Below the pieces are notes generated by a model. It saw only the letters and a list, made by a program, of their open reading frames with translations, searched no databases and was not told where the DNA came from. Position numbers and translations under genes: made by a program. A DNA stretch of 64,000 nt from Thalassotalea nanhaiensis. GTDB lineage: Bacteria > Pseudomonadota > Gammaproteobacteria > Enterobacterales > Alteromonadaceae. Shown here in pieces: positions 36,341 through 45,714 of the stretch. The stretch covers positions 4,154,001-4,218,000 of the forward strand of contig NZ_CP134146.1 in NCBI RefSeq assembly GCF_031583575.1, read 5' to 3'. Position 1 is the stretch's first letter. Every line of letters begins with the position of its first letter.

Positions 36341-37360
36341 TTATTTTTCAGCATCCCCCACAAGTTGAATATATGTTTTCAAGCGTTCAATATCATCAAC
36401 TTCTGGAATATAAGGGTAAGGTTGCAATTTTGCAGAGCTTCTATTTTTATACCAGGTATTAGTTTTTAAAAATTCTTTTTTATCTAGGGGATCACCTACG
36501 ATTATATTATTTGCGACAATGACTTCATCCGCCAAACGATGTTTAAGTATTACATTTGCTTTTTTCCTGTCTAGTAGTAGTAAATTACCGGTAACCTCAA
36601 TTTTATTAACCTCGGTTTTTACTGGAACTTTTTTCTCCAAACCATAAGCTAGTAGCTGACTATTTGAAGTATTTACACCTTGCTCTAAAATGCTATTTCT
36701 AATAATAAGCTCGCCATAATTAGCTGCATCAACCAAGCGACTGTCTTTACCATCAATAGATGCTAGCAATGAATATTCAATAACCGTTTTTTTCGACCTT
36801 GTTTTGACAGCGCTTCCCTGCTTTTTAGTTGATAAAAATTCACTATATTTAATTGAAAGTAAATCAGCCTTCACATAAATAGCATGGCTATAACCACCTC
36901 TATTCCCTAACCGCTCAAAGCGTGAGTATTCTATATTAACAATGCCAGCATCCTTAGACGTCATCAGGCCAGAATGACTATCATGCGCATACAGCCCTCT
37001 TACGGTAAGATTTCGCCCTTCAAAGCGAATACATGCACCGTTACCGTCTTTAACCTGTATGTTTCTACATTCAATGTTTTCAATAAATATGTTATCCCCC
37101 TTTAGTACTAAAGCTGCTTTACCATTAACAGAGGCATTATCAAAAACAACTCCCTTTTCCCCTAAAATTTCTATATTACTAGCCTTTAAGTTTACACCTT
37201 GGGTATAAACTCCTTTAGATAAAAATATTTTACTTCCATCTTTTATGCTTTTCTTCGCCAGCTTAAATGAAGTAAAGGCCACGCCATCAACAATGACTTG
37301 CTTAGCCTGTACGGGAAAACAAAAAGCAATAAACCAAAATGTAACTATAATTAATTTCAT
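36341..37360 (-). CDS. Secreted right-handed parallel beta-helix protein
   Basis: The 339-residue protein has a signal peptide (LIIVTFWFIAFCFPVQA) and repeating beta-helix coils (IFIENIECRNIQVKDGNG, NLTVRGLYAHDSHSGLM, VIEYSLLASIDGKDSRLVD, LIIRNSILEQGVNTSN). Such folds occur in polysaccharide lyases, pectate-lyase-like enzymes and mannuronan epimerases. The short proteins in EPS loci may edit or hold the nascent chain in the periplasm. I cannot point to a catalytic triad. It is probably co-transcribed with the FemAB gene. Confidence 0.78.
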   Translation of the reverse strand: MKLIIVTFWFIAFCFPVQAKQVIVDGVAFTSFKLAKKSIKDGSKIFLSKGVYTQGVNLKASNIEILGEKGVVFDNASVNGKAALVLKGDNIFIENIECRNIQVKDGNGACIRFEGRNLTVRGLYAHDSHSGLMTSKDAGIVNIEYSRFERLGNRGGYSHAIYVKADLLSIKYSEFLSTKKQGSAVKTRSKKTVIEYSLLASIDGKDSRLVDAANYGELIIRNSILEQGVNTSNSQLLAYGLEKKVPVKTEVNKIEVTGNLLLLDRKKANVILKHRLADEVIVANNIIVGDPLDKKEFLKTNTWYKNRSSAKLQPYPYIPEVDDIERLKTYIQLVGDAEK

Positions 37361-37451
37361 AAGCTGTTAATAAGTTTGAGAATAGTTGTTTGATCACGTT
37401 CATTAAAAGCATTAACAAGTCTAAGCCTTAATAAAATGAAAAATAAATGAA

Positions 37452-38408
37452 ATGCTAGATTTCCTATTATCACTTTTTTATTATCGTTCAAAACTCAAAT
37501 TTAGCGAGTATCCGTTAGCGATCTTGTATTTTCATCATGTACTAGACAAGCCTAACCCATACCACTCTGATGATTTTGATAAAGATGAGTTCGCTCAATT
37601 AATAGAGCACCTCTCAAATCATTTCAATATTTTAAAACTAAACAGCGCACTGGCTTTATTGGCAGAAGGAAATCTACCAACTAAAGCTTTAGTTTTAACA
37701 TTCGATGATGGCTACCAGGATAATTTTATTAATGCTTTGCCTGTACTAGAAAAACATAGGTGTGCAGCAACTTTTTTCATCGCTTCAAAAGGAATTGAAC
37801 AGGGCTATTTATGGAATGATCAAGTTCAGCAATTAATCATAGCTACTGAAGCTGAAAAGATAAGTAAAGAAATTACAGGGGTGGTGCTCCCATTGCATTC
37901 TAAACAAGAAAAAATTCAAAGTTTTAATGCTTTGATTACTTACTTAAAATTTTTAGATCAAAACACTCGAACAATGAAGATTAAGCTACTTGAAGATGAA
38001 TTAGGCGCTGTTATTTATAAAAGAACCATGATGACAGCATCACAAGTTAAGCAGCTTACAGATAAAGGTTTCATGCTTGGCGCACACACACACAACCACA
38101 CAATTTTATCTACTGAAACAAAGCAAGTTACTATAGATGAACTTCAAACCAACAAGGTTTATTTAGAAACATTAACCCGTAAAGAAATTGACTCTATTGC
38201 TTTTCCAAATGGTTTATATAATAGAGATTACAATAAAGAGCATTGTGGTGCTGCCAAGCAATTAAAATTTAGATTTGGATTTTCTACAAATGATGGCGGG
38301 GCATTTCAACACACACCAAAATTTGCCTTACCAAGGTTTATGCCGTTTAGAAGGAACTTATCTTTGTTTTCACTATCAATTGCAAAAATTGCGAGTGAAA
38401 ATGGCTAA
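37452..38408 (+). CDS. Polysaccharide deacetylase (NodB domain)
   Basis: A 318-residue protein with the NodB homology domain: LYFHHVLDKPNPYHSDDF near the start, the metal and catalytic motif LTFDDGYQDNF with D85-D86, and GFMLGAHTHNHTILS, the second metal motif with two His. A hydrophobic N-terminus (LLSLFYY) may be a weak anchor rather than a cleaved signal. It would remove acetyl groups from a sugar of the EPS. It overlaps the following glycosyltransferase by 8 bases. Confidence 0.88.
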   Translation: MLDFLLSLFYYRSKLKFSEYPLAILYFHHVLDKPNPYHSDDFDKDEFAQLIEHLSNHFNILKLNSALALLAEGNLPTKALVLTFDDGYQDNFINALPVLEKHRCAATFFIASKGIEQGYLWNDQVQQLIIATEAEKISKEITGVVLPLHSKQEKIQSFNALITYLKFLDQNTRTMKIKLLEDELGAVIYKRTMMTASQVKQLTDKGFMLGAHTHNHTILSTETKQVTIDELQTNKVYLETLTRKEIDSIAFPNGLYNRDYNKEHCGAAKQLKFRFGFSTNDGGAFQHTPKFALPRFMPFRRNLSLFSLSIAKIASENG

Positions 38409-39630
38409 AACAATCTTAATGGTCGCTTTTGATTTTCCACCAAGCAATGCTGCATCGGTACAAAGAACCTTAAAGTTTTTCCAATATTTAAATGAGTTTG
38501 GCTGGACAACTATCATGCTAACAGCCAAGCAAAGTGCATACGTTCATTTAGATAATTCCCCTCCAATAAAGCTAAACGACAATCAATTTATATACAGAGC
38601 CAAAGCTTTTGATGTAATGCGTCACCTATCAATCAGAGGTAAGCACTTCAATTGGATGAAAACTCCAGATAGATGGGGAACATGGATCCCATTTGCTTTG
38701 TATAAAGGTAAAAAAATAATCCTACAACATAAACCAGATATCATTTGGTCAACCTACCCGATACCCAGCGCACATTATATTGCGAGTAAACTTTCTGATT
38801 ATGGAAGCATTCCTTGGGTAGCAGATTATAGAGATCCTGCTCCTTATATCCATACAACGAATGGAAAATTTCTAGATGGCATCCATAAAAAAATAGACGA
38901 TTTAACAATATCTAAAGCTAGAAAAGTTATTTTTGCAACAAGCGCAACTAAAGATAAATATGAAGAACAGTACAGTGAAAGTGAACAATTTTCAGTTATT
39001 GAAAATGGCTATGATGAAGATAATTTTAGAAAAGCAAAAGCGTTAGAAAAATCGCACCCTAATATTTTTTCAGATGGAAAGTTTAGCCTTTATTATGCTG
39101 GTGCATTATATCAAGAAGGTAGAGATCCTATACCTATATTTGAGGCTTTATCGCAATTAAAAGCTAAAAATGAAATTGATAGCAGCAACTTTGAATTAAT
39201 ATTTCAAGGTGCTGGTGATGGTACAGTCTTTGAAGACACGTTAAAACAATTGAACGTTGATGATTTAGTTTCATTTATAAAACCAACGGACTTTCTTTTA
39301 GCTATAGTAAATATGACAAGAGCAGATGCATTATTATTGATACAAGATGAAAGATTTAACCTGCAAGTTCCCGGGAAAATTTATGAGTATTTAGGTTCTA
39401 ATAAGCCAATATTGATTAAAACTCCAGAGGGTAGTTCAACAGCCCAAGTAGCGAATTTATATAAGTGTTGTTTATTATTCTCAAATCAAAACATTTATGA
39501 GTTAATTTTGAATACTTCAATACAACAAGGCTTTAACAAAATGGAGCCCTCACATCTCACTGGTAATTTTTCAAGGAAAGATAGGGCCAAGACATTAAAT
39601 GAACTTTTAAATTCAATAATACAAACTTGA
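38401..39630 (+). CDS. Glycosyltransferase, GT4 family
   Basis: I start this 409-residue protein at the ATG at 38401, where KTILMVAFDFPPSNAASVQ begins a normal GT-B N-terminus; a longer reading from 38275 overlaps 134 bases of the deacetylase and is not family-like. WVADYRDPAPY, SVIENGYDEDNFR and VPGKIYEYLGSNKPILI are typical features of EPS-locus GT4 enzymes. The ATGGCTAA overlap indicates translational coupling to the deacetylase. Donor and acceptor sugars are unknown. Confidence 0.88.
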   Translation: MAKTILMVAFDFPPSNAASVQRTLKFFQYLNEFGWTTIMLTAKQSAYVHLDNSPPIKLNDNQFIYRAKAFDVMRHLSIRGKHFNWMKTPDRWGTWIPFALYKGKKIILQHKPDIIWSTYPIPSAHYIASKLSDYGSIPWVADYRDPAPYIHTTNGKFLDGIHKKIDDLTISKARKVIFATSATKDKYEEQYSESEQFSVIENGYDEDNFRKAKALEKSHPNIFSDGKFSLYYAGALYQEGRDPIPIFEALSQLKAKNEIDSSNFELIFQGAGDGTVFEDTLKQLNVDDLVSFIKPTDFLLAIVNMTRADALLLIQDERFNLQVPGKIYEYLGSNKPILIKTPEGSSTAQVANLYKCCLLFSNQNIYELILNTSIQQGFNKMEPSHLTGNFSRKDRAKTLNELLNSIIQT

Positions 39631-39697
39631 ATTAATTACCTCTTAAAACTAACTTCTCTATTTTATTTTTAAATATATATCTTCTTTTTTCTGTTAT

Positions 39698-40699
39698 TTA
39701 ACCCAGCAAAAACGTAAAAATGGCAATGCTTACGAGAGTAAATATCAAAGGTGCCCAAGAAGTAGTGAACGAATGTTTTGTTAATCTTATATACATTTCA
39801 ATAATTAACATATGACTTAAATATAATGTAAATGTATAAGATGAAAGTCCACGGATTAATCCTTTGATTTTAGAGCTTAAATTAAAATTAATTCCATTTA
39901 CACTTGCAAAATTAATGCAAATCAATAAACAAAATATATAGTCCGATAGTACTCTGTCAGCACTAGCTAATGCTCCGAGAGAATCGGGCCAATGGCTTAC
40001 CGTATAGTGTCTTAATGATTCAATTGCACCTGAAGATTTAAAGAAAACAAATAAACTAAGGGACAAAATAAATAAAAACCAAGCAAGTGATCTTTTTAAT
40101 TTTAAATGTTGATTCAATTTATAAAGAAGTACTCCTGAATACCAGATAGGAAAAAGAAGTGTCAGTCGAAAGCCTAAGAATAAAAACAATAAAACTAAAA
40201 GTACAATTTTTTTCCAACCTTGGCAAAAAAAGCCAATAGCAAATATAACGTAATACCAAACCTCATAACTTAGGGACCAATAAGGAGTGATTAAAAATGG
40301 TTTTTCGTAAAATGATGCTACCTCGCCTAAAAACAGGAGATGGAAAGGAATATAGATCTGAGGTTTATTAATTTGATAAAAATCAGAAAATGCTTCCGGA
40401 ACAAAATAAGCCCCAAAAAAACCGAAAATAAAGGCAAGTAGAATTACGGGCAATGCAACAGAGTATATTCTAGAAGCTCTAGCTACAAAATAATCTTTTA
40501 GATTCGTATTTTTTATTTTTGTGGTGTAAGAGATAACATAACCAGACAGGACAAAGAATATAATGACGGCCTCACGACCATATTCAAATATAGATAAATC
40601 TAAAGGGATCAAACCACTAGTCAGTATATGCGAATGAACTACCATCAGGGCGGCAACAAATCTAATGAAATCAAAATATATAGAGAGTGTGTTATTCAC
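39698..40699 (-). CDS. Acyltransferase 3 family membrane protein (OafA-like), copy 2
   Basis: The 333-residue integral membrane protein begins LSIYFDFIRFVAALMVVHSH, the acyltransferase-3 signature with the catalytic-type His at the end. IFFVLSGYVISY and RIYSVALPV follow, and about ten membrane helices. It would O-acetylate or otherwise acylate sugars of the EPS. It overlaps the preceding acyltransferase gene by four bases and is clearly paralogous to it. The C-terminus (SIAIFTFLLG) is short, lacking the extra tail of its neighbour. Confidence 0.9.
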   Translation of the reverse strand: MNNTLSIYFDFIRFVAALMVVHSHILTSGLIPLDLSIFEYGREAVIIFFVLSGYVISYTTKIKNTNLKDYFVARASRIYSVALPVILLAFIFGFFGAYFVPEAFSDFYQINKPQIYIPFHLLFLGEVASFYEKPFLITPYWSLSYEVWYYVIFAIGFFCQGWKKIVLLVLLFLFLGFRLTLLFPIWYSGVLLYKLNQHLKLKRSLAWFLFILSLSLFVFFKSSGAIESLRHYTVSHWPDSLGALASADRVLSDYIFCLLICINFASVNGINFNLSSKIKGLIRGLSSYTFTLYLSHMLIIEMYIRLTKHSFTTSWAPLIFTLVSIAIFTFLLG

Positions 40700-41757
40700 A
40701 AATAGCCCTTAACTAATTTTGATTTCAACAATTTTTTTATCCTACTTTTTTGTTTTTCACAAAGCCTACCGATTGTACATACAATAAAAAATGTGAAGAA
40801 TATTAAAGAAAAAATATAAGTTGGTTCAGATTTATCTCCATTATAAATTGCTGCTAATACCTGTAAAATTGGCCGATGAAATAGATATAAAGCAAAAGTT
40901 AAACTTCCGAGCCATCGAATTAATTTTTTATACTTATAAAGGTAATGTTTACAGTAAACGATTAAATACTTGCTCAAATAAAGATGTAGGGAAAACATAA
41001 TTGCATCAAAATAGTCCCCTAAAATACTTTTCCTTTCAATAAATGAAAGAGTAAAGTCCATATCTCTAACGGTAGGGCTTAGGCAGAATAAAAACACAAG
41101 CGATATTAATGAAAATATGGCCAAGAGCCAGTCAGGGATGTTTGTCAAGGGCTTATCTTGTAAACGATATAATACCCCCCCTAGTAACCAGATTGGAAAA
41201 AGTGCGAGTATTGTTGGCCCAGCTAACAGGGTAATTAAAAGAAAAACTAGCCATTTAACTTTTGATCTTAAATAAAATAATACACCAAAAAAAATGTAAT
41301 AAACCCACTCAAAAGTAATCGACCAAAAAGGTCCATTGATTCCAGGGTTTAAGTTTAAATCCCAGACATTTTGTATTAAAAAAAAGGATAAAACGTAGTG
41401 AGCAACTTGTGATCCTTCAGGGTATGGCCATGAAGCATTATAATAAAAATCTGGGTTAATTTTTATCCCTATATAATCACAAATTACAGTTAATACCAGA
41501 GCAGGAATGATTACAGAATACAATCTAGATATCCTTGCTAAACTATAACTCCTGATTCCTTTCTCATGATTTTCAGACACATAAGAAATAACAAAACCTG
41601 ACAGTACAAAGAAAACCATAACTGCAGACTGTGAATAATTTTTAAATTGCCATAAAAATCCACCTGAAATATCTTGGCTAGCTAAATGAGAAAAGAACAC
41701 AACTAAGGCAGCTAGGAACCTTATGAGATCAAGGTAAATAGATAGGCTTTTACTCAC
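40696..41757 (-). CDS. Acyltransferase 3 family membrane protein (OafA-like), copy 1
   Basis: The 353-residue protein starts LSIYLDLIRFLAALVVFFSH, and shares VFFVLSGFVISY and RISRLYSVIIPALVL with the next gene, so the two are tandem duplicates that diverged. It also has a basic C-terminal tail (KQKSRIKKLLKSK). It overlaps the upstream glycosyltransferase by eight bases and the downstream paralogue by four, in an asnB-GT-oafA-oafA operon. Two acylation positions or two acyl donors are plausible. Confidence 0.9.
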   Translation of the reverse strand: MSKSLSIYLDLIRFLAALVVFFSHLASQDISGGFLWQFKNYSQSAVMVFFVLSGFVISYVSENHEKGIRSYSLARISRLYSVIIPALVLTVICDYIGIKINPDFYYNASWPYPEGSQVAHYVLSFFLIQNVWDLNLNPGINGPFWSITFEWVYYIFFGVLFYLRSKVKWLVFLLITLLAGPTILALFPIWLLGGVLYRLQDKPLTNIPDWLLAIFSLISLVFLFCLSPTVRDMDFTLSFIERKSILGDYFDAIMFSLHLYLSKYLIVYCKHYLYKYKKLIRWLGSLTFALYLFHRPILQVLAAIYNGDKSEPTYIFSLIFFTFFIVCTIGRLCEKQKSRIKKLLKSKLVKGYL

Positions 41758-42925
41758 TAATAACCTCGATTATTTGTTGTGCACACCAATCCCAATTAAA
41801 AACATTAAAAGCTTTAGATATGCCCTCTCTGTTGGGAGGAAACAAAAATTGATTAGTTAAGCCTTTTATTAATCCACTATCATCTCCTACATCAACCATT
41901 ACCCCTAGATTAGGTAAACTATTCATTATGTCTGAAACACCGCCTACACTAGCAGCAACAACAGGAGTTCCACATGCAAGAGCTTCATTTAATACATTAG
42001 GGCTACCCTCTCCACGACTAGATAAGCAAAAAACATCTGCCGCATTATACCAATGGATTAATTCATTATTTTTCACTGAATTTATAAAAACTACAGAATT
42101 AGCTATACCTTCCTTAATGATTAATGCGTCCAATTCTTTTTTATAATTTCCTTCAGGTCCGGCTGATCCTAAAATGTAATATTTAACATTCTCACATCCT
42201 TTGGTTTGTTGAACTTCTCGTATTTGTTTAATTACAATATCAAAGCCTTTACGATAGATGTAAGAACCAACACCTAGTATTATTTTTTCATTTTTACTAA
42301 TGCCTAGTAAATCCCGGCAAAAATTTTTGTCTATATAATAAAATGCCCCGGTATCTACACCATTTCTAACGATGGTGGTTTTATCTTTTGTATTGGATAA
42401 TTGATTAGATTTATCTGCCATTTCTTGGCTAAGAGAGATTATATGATTTGCTTTTTTTAAGTAATGTTGAACAACATATTTTCGAATACCAAAGTCTTGC
42501 TCATGAAAAGCTTCCATGCCTCGCAGCGTTACATTAAATGGCTTTTTATATTTTTTCGATAGATAATTCCCAGTAGGCAAGTCAGGAAATGTCCAGTGCA
42601 AATCGATTAAGTTAAATTCAAAACCTATTTCTTTAACTACTTTTTCAATCGCCCATTTGTATGTGAAAATTTCTATAAACTTAAAAATCTTTGGAAATGA
42701 AAGGAAACGGGGATGATATACCGTTATACCATTTATGGTTTCTTGTGGGAGAATATTTTTATTTTTAATAACAGCATTTAAAAAAGGGAAATATGGTACA
42801 GGGTTAATTACTGTGACATCTGTATATTTGCTCATTGCTTTTAGGCGATTATGAACAAAAACCCCATGATTAGGTTTATCAGAACTTGGATATAAGTAAC
42901 TTATTGCAAGAATCTTAAGGTTCAT
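41750..42925 (-). CDS. Glycosyltransferase family 4
   Basis: The 391-residue protein has LAISYLYPSSDKPNHGVFVH at the N-terminus, the GT-B linker VRNGVDTGAFYYID and the donor motif DVFCLSSRGEGSPNVLNEAL followed by GTPVVAASVGGVSD. The ATG at 42925 lies two bases after the asnB stop; an upstream alternative would overlap asnB by 25 bases and adds no family sequence. It is in the asnB-led operon. Confidence 0.9.
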   Translation of the reverse strand: MNLKILAISYLYPSSDKPNHGVFVHNRLKAMSKYTDVTVINPVPYFPFLNAVIKNKNILPQETINGITVYHPRFLSFPKIFKFIEIFTYKWAIEKVVKEIGFEFNLIDLHWTFPDLPTGNYLSKKYKKPFNVTLRGMEAFHEQDFGIRKYVVQHYLKKANHIISLSQEMADKSNQLSNTKDKTTIVRNGVDTGAFYYIDKNFCRDLLGISKNEKIILGVGSYIYRKGFDIVIKQIREVQQTKGCENVKYYILGSAGPEGNYKKELDALIIKEGIANSVVFINSVKNNELIHWYNAADVFCLSSRGEGSPNVLNEALACGTPVVAASVGGVSDIMNSLPNLGVMVDVGDDSGLIKGLTNQFLFPPNREGISKAFNVFNWDWCAQQIIEVISE

Positions 42926-42927
42926 AA

Positions 42928-44802
42928 TTAATCTGTATTCTGCTTCAACCACTCTTCGAGCACAATTAATTGCCAGAGTGTTCGGTGATGATCAGACTTA
43001 TTACCATTGTGCTCATCAATTAATTCTTTAATTTTACCGACTTTAAAATATTGATGAACTTTAGCATTATCGGATAGTAAAACTTCCTCAACATAACCTT
43101 TCAGTTCATGTTGAAACATTAATTTTAAGGGTGTTGGAAAGCCCTTTTTTTTTCGGTAAATAATATTTTTAGGTAAAATACCTTCCATCATTTTTTTAAG
43201 TATGTACTTTCCTTGCCTTTGTTTAATCTTATATTTACTAGGTATAGTAGCTGCGAACTCCACTAGCCGGTAATCAAGAAATGGTACTCGCAACTCGACA
43301 GATGCAGCCATACTCATTCGATCAGCCTTAATGAGCAGATCATCCACTAACCAAGTTTTAGTATCAAAATAGAGCATTCTATTTAGTAAGTTTTGCCCTT
43401 TTGTTTTATCTAAAATACCTGTTTGGTATTTCTTTCTTGAAAGGTTTTTTTCTGTTATTTCAGCTTTGAATTTGTCTTGGTAAAGTAGTTCTTTATATGA
43501 ATTACTATAAGTCGATACTCCCTTATACCTTTGCTCAAAAGGAAGTGATGCTAAATATAAATACTTAGAGAGCTTATGATTCTCTCCTAAATGCCTTTTA
43601 GATAATTTACTTATCCAGTTCGTTACTGTTGTTCCTAAGGTTTTATGAAAACCTTCAATAATATACATGTACTGATACAAGTCATAGCCTGCAAATATTT
43701 CATCAGAACCTTCTCCTGAAAGTGCTACGGTTACTTGCTCTTTAGCAAGTTTGGATACAAAAAACAAAGAAATGGCAGCCGCTTCAGTAACAGGTTCATC
43801 CATTAATCGAATGTACTCAGGTATAAACTTTTTGAATTGTTGAGGGGTTATTTTAATTTCGTGATGATCTGTTTTAAATTTTTCAGCAACTTGTTTGGCA
43901 TAAATACTTTCATCATATTCAGAGCCAAAATCATAAGATATGGAAAACGTTTTTAAAGGCTCTTTAACTTTATCTGCCAATAAGCCAACAACCGCACTTG
44001 AATCTATTCCACCACTTAAAAAGATACCAAGTGGCACATCGCTTCGTAACCTTAAATTAATTGAGTTTTCTAAAAGAGATTTACTTTGTGATAAGTAATA
44101 TTCAAAACCTTTATCCGTAGTGTTTTCAAAGCTTAAATCCCAATACTGGGTAATGCTTAGTTTTTCATCTTTAAACACTGCATAATGCGCAGGCAGAAGC
44201 CTCATAATGCCTTTATGAAGGGTGTTTTCACCAGGGATATATCCAAAACTCATGTAGTCATCAATAAGGTTTTTATTAACTTTAGGTTTTGTTTTCAGTC
44301 CAGCTAGTATTGCTTTAACTTCAGATGAGAAAATGAATTGATTCTCTATTAAAGAATAATATAAAGGTTTAATACCTAACCGATCTCTTGCAAGGAAGAG
44401 TTCTTCAGACCTTCCATCCCAAATTACAAATGAAAACATACCATTAAAGTGTTCTAAACAGCCATGTCCATATTCTATATAAGCTTTTACAATAACTTCA
44501 GTATCTGTTTTGGTATGGAATTTATAACCTTTTGTTTCTAATTCAGAGCGAATTTCAAGGTAATTGTATACTTCACCGTTGTAGGTAATAACACAGTTAT
44601 GATCTTTATCTTCAAAAGGTTGACGACCTGCAGCAGTGGTATCAATAACGCTTAATCTTAAATGAGCAAACATGAGATTCCCTCCCTCATGACACCACAG
44701 CCCTTTATCATCAGGCCCTCTGTAATGCATAGTATTGAGAATTGAAATTAGTGTATTTTTATTTAATTCTTCAACACAACTCATCCCATAAATAGCACAC
44801 AC
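42928..44802 (-). CDS. asnB: Glutamine-dependent asparagine synthase-like amidotransferase
   Basis: The 624-residue protein begins with the N-terminal nucleophile Cys2 (MCAIYGMS) and the class-II glutaminase motifs HYRGPDDKG and ITYNGEVYNYLEIR. The synthetase domain has the PP-loop LSGGIDSSAVVGLL and SGEGSDEIFAGYDLY. In EPS loci such proteins are thought to amidate uronic acids or aminoacyl substituents rather than to make free asparagine. A second paralogue is encoded at 53271. It leads the asnB-GT-oafA-oafA operon and is divergent from the sulfotransferases. Confidence 0.92.
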   Translation of the reverse strand: MCAIYGMSCVEELNKNTLISILNTMHYRGPDDKGLWCHEGGNLMFAHLRLSVIDTTAAGRQPFEDKDHNCVITYNGEVYNYLEIRSELETKGYKFHTKTDTEVIVKAYIEYGHGCLEHFNGMFSFVIWDGRSEELFLARDRLGIKPLYYSLIENQFIFSSEVKAILAGLKTKPKVNKNLIDDYMSFGYIPGENTLHKGIMRLLPAHYAVFKDEKLSITQYWDLSFENTTDKGFEYYLSQSKSLLENSINLRLRSDVPLGIFLSGGIDSSAVVGLLADKVKEPLKTFSISYDFGSEYDESIYAKQVAEKFKTDHHEIKITPQQFKKFIPEYIRLMDEPVTEAAAISLFFVSKLAKEQVTVALSGEGSDEIFAGYDLYQYMYIIEGFHKTLGTTVTNWISKLSKRHLGENHKLSKYLYLASLPFEQRYKGVSTYSNSYKELLYQDKFKAEITEKNLSRKKYQTGILDKTKGQNLLNRMLYFDTKTWLVDDLLIKADRMSMAASVELRVPFLDYRLVEFAATIPSKYKIKQRQGKYILKKMMEGILPKNIIYRKKKGFPTPLKLMFQHELKGYVEEVLLSDNAKVHQYFKVGKIKELIDEHNGNKSDHHRTLWQLIVLEEWLKQNTD

Positions 44803-44883
44803 TCAAATTTATCCTTACATTAGTGATTTATAAATTTTCTTATATACTTACAAACTATAGTCAATAAATTTTTATATGCTGAA

Positions 44884-45714
44884 GTGGTATTAATTTTGAA
44901 TAAATTTATTTTTTTAATTGGTGCAGCAAAAAGTGGTACAACACTGCTTGCGACAATATTAAATAAGCATCCTGAGATTTGTTTAAGCTCCCCGAAAGAA
45001 ACTAATTTTTTTACGAACAAATGTTATAAACCTAATAGTCATAAGACATATTTAAAAGCGTTTCACAAAAAGGAATGTAAATACTTATTAGATGCCTCGA
45101 CATCTTATTCTGCTGGTTGGAATCAAAGTTCAAAAAACATTGCGGAAAGAATTGCTAGACATTACCCACAAGCCATAATTATCTATATATTTAGAAACCC
45201 TGTAAAAAGAGCTTGGTCCTCGTATTGGCATGCGAGAAGAGTAGGTAGTGAAGTGCGTACACCTGATGAAGCCTTTAAAGATTTTAATAGCTCTCATATC
45301 CAGGCAAGCCTTTATTATGATCGATTGCAAGATTATTTAACATATTTTAAGAGAGAACAAATAACACTAATTTCTTTCGAAGACTTTATTCAGGATCCAG
45401 AAAAACATACAAATCAGATTTTAAAAAAAATAAAACTTGATAAGATTAATATCTCAAAGTCAGAGCTAACAAAAAAAGTTAATAAATCCTATAGATGGAG
45501 AAAAAAAACAAGCTATTTAAACAAAATACCAATTAAATATTTAAAATCTATAAACAAATACCTAACATTATTTTTGCCTGTATTCATTCACCAATTAATT
45601 AAAAATATCGTTAGCAAAGAAATTCCTAGAATAGATCCCATCAATAAGGATTACCTAGAATCTCAACTGTTAGATAAATATGAGATGTTTTTAACTGAAT
45701 TATCTAATGGTTAA
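44884..45714 (+). CDS. Sulfotransferase (PAPS-dependent)
   Basis: The 276-residue protein has the 5'-phosphosulfate loop FLIGAAKSGTTLLATIL near the N-terminus and the 3'-phosphate-binding motif YIFRNPVKRAWSSYWH. SPKETNFF and ISFEDFIQDPEKH are also typical. It would transfer sulfate from PAPS to a sugar of the EPS, probably in the cytoplasm. The start is a GTG at 44884, with TTG 44896 as an alternative. The gene is markedly A-rich compared with the backbone genes, and overlaps the next gene by eight bases. Confidence 0.88.
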   Translation: MVLILNKFIFLIGAAKSGTTLLATILNKHPEICLSSPKETNFFTNKCYKPNSHKTYLKAFHKKECKYLLDASTSYSAGWNQSSKNIAERIARHYPQAIIIYIFRNPVKRAWSSYWHARRVGSEVRTPDEAFKDFNSSHIQASLYYDRLQDYLTYFKREQITLISFEDFIQDPEKHTNQILKKIKLDKINISKSELTKKVNKSYRWRKKTSYLNKIPIKYLKSINKYLTLFLPVFIHQLIKNIVSKEIPRIDPINKDYLESQLLDKYEMFLTELSNG

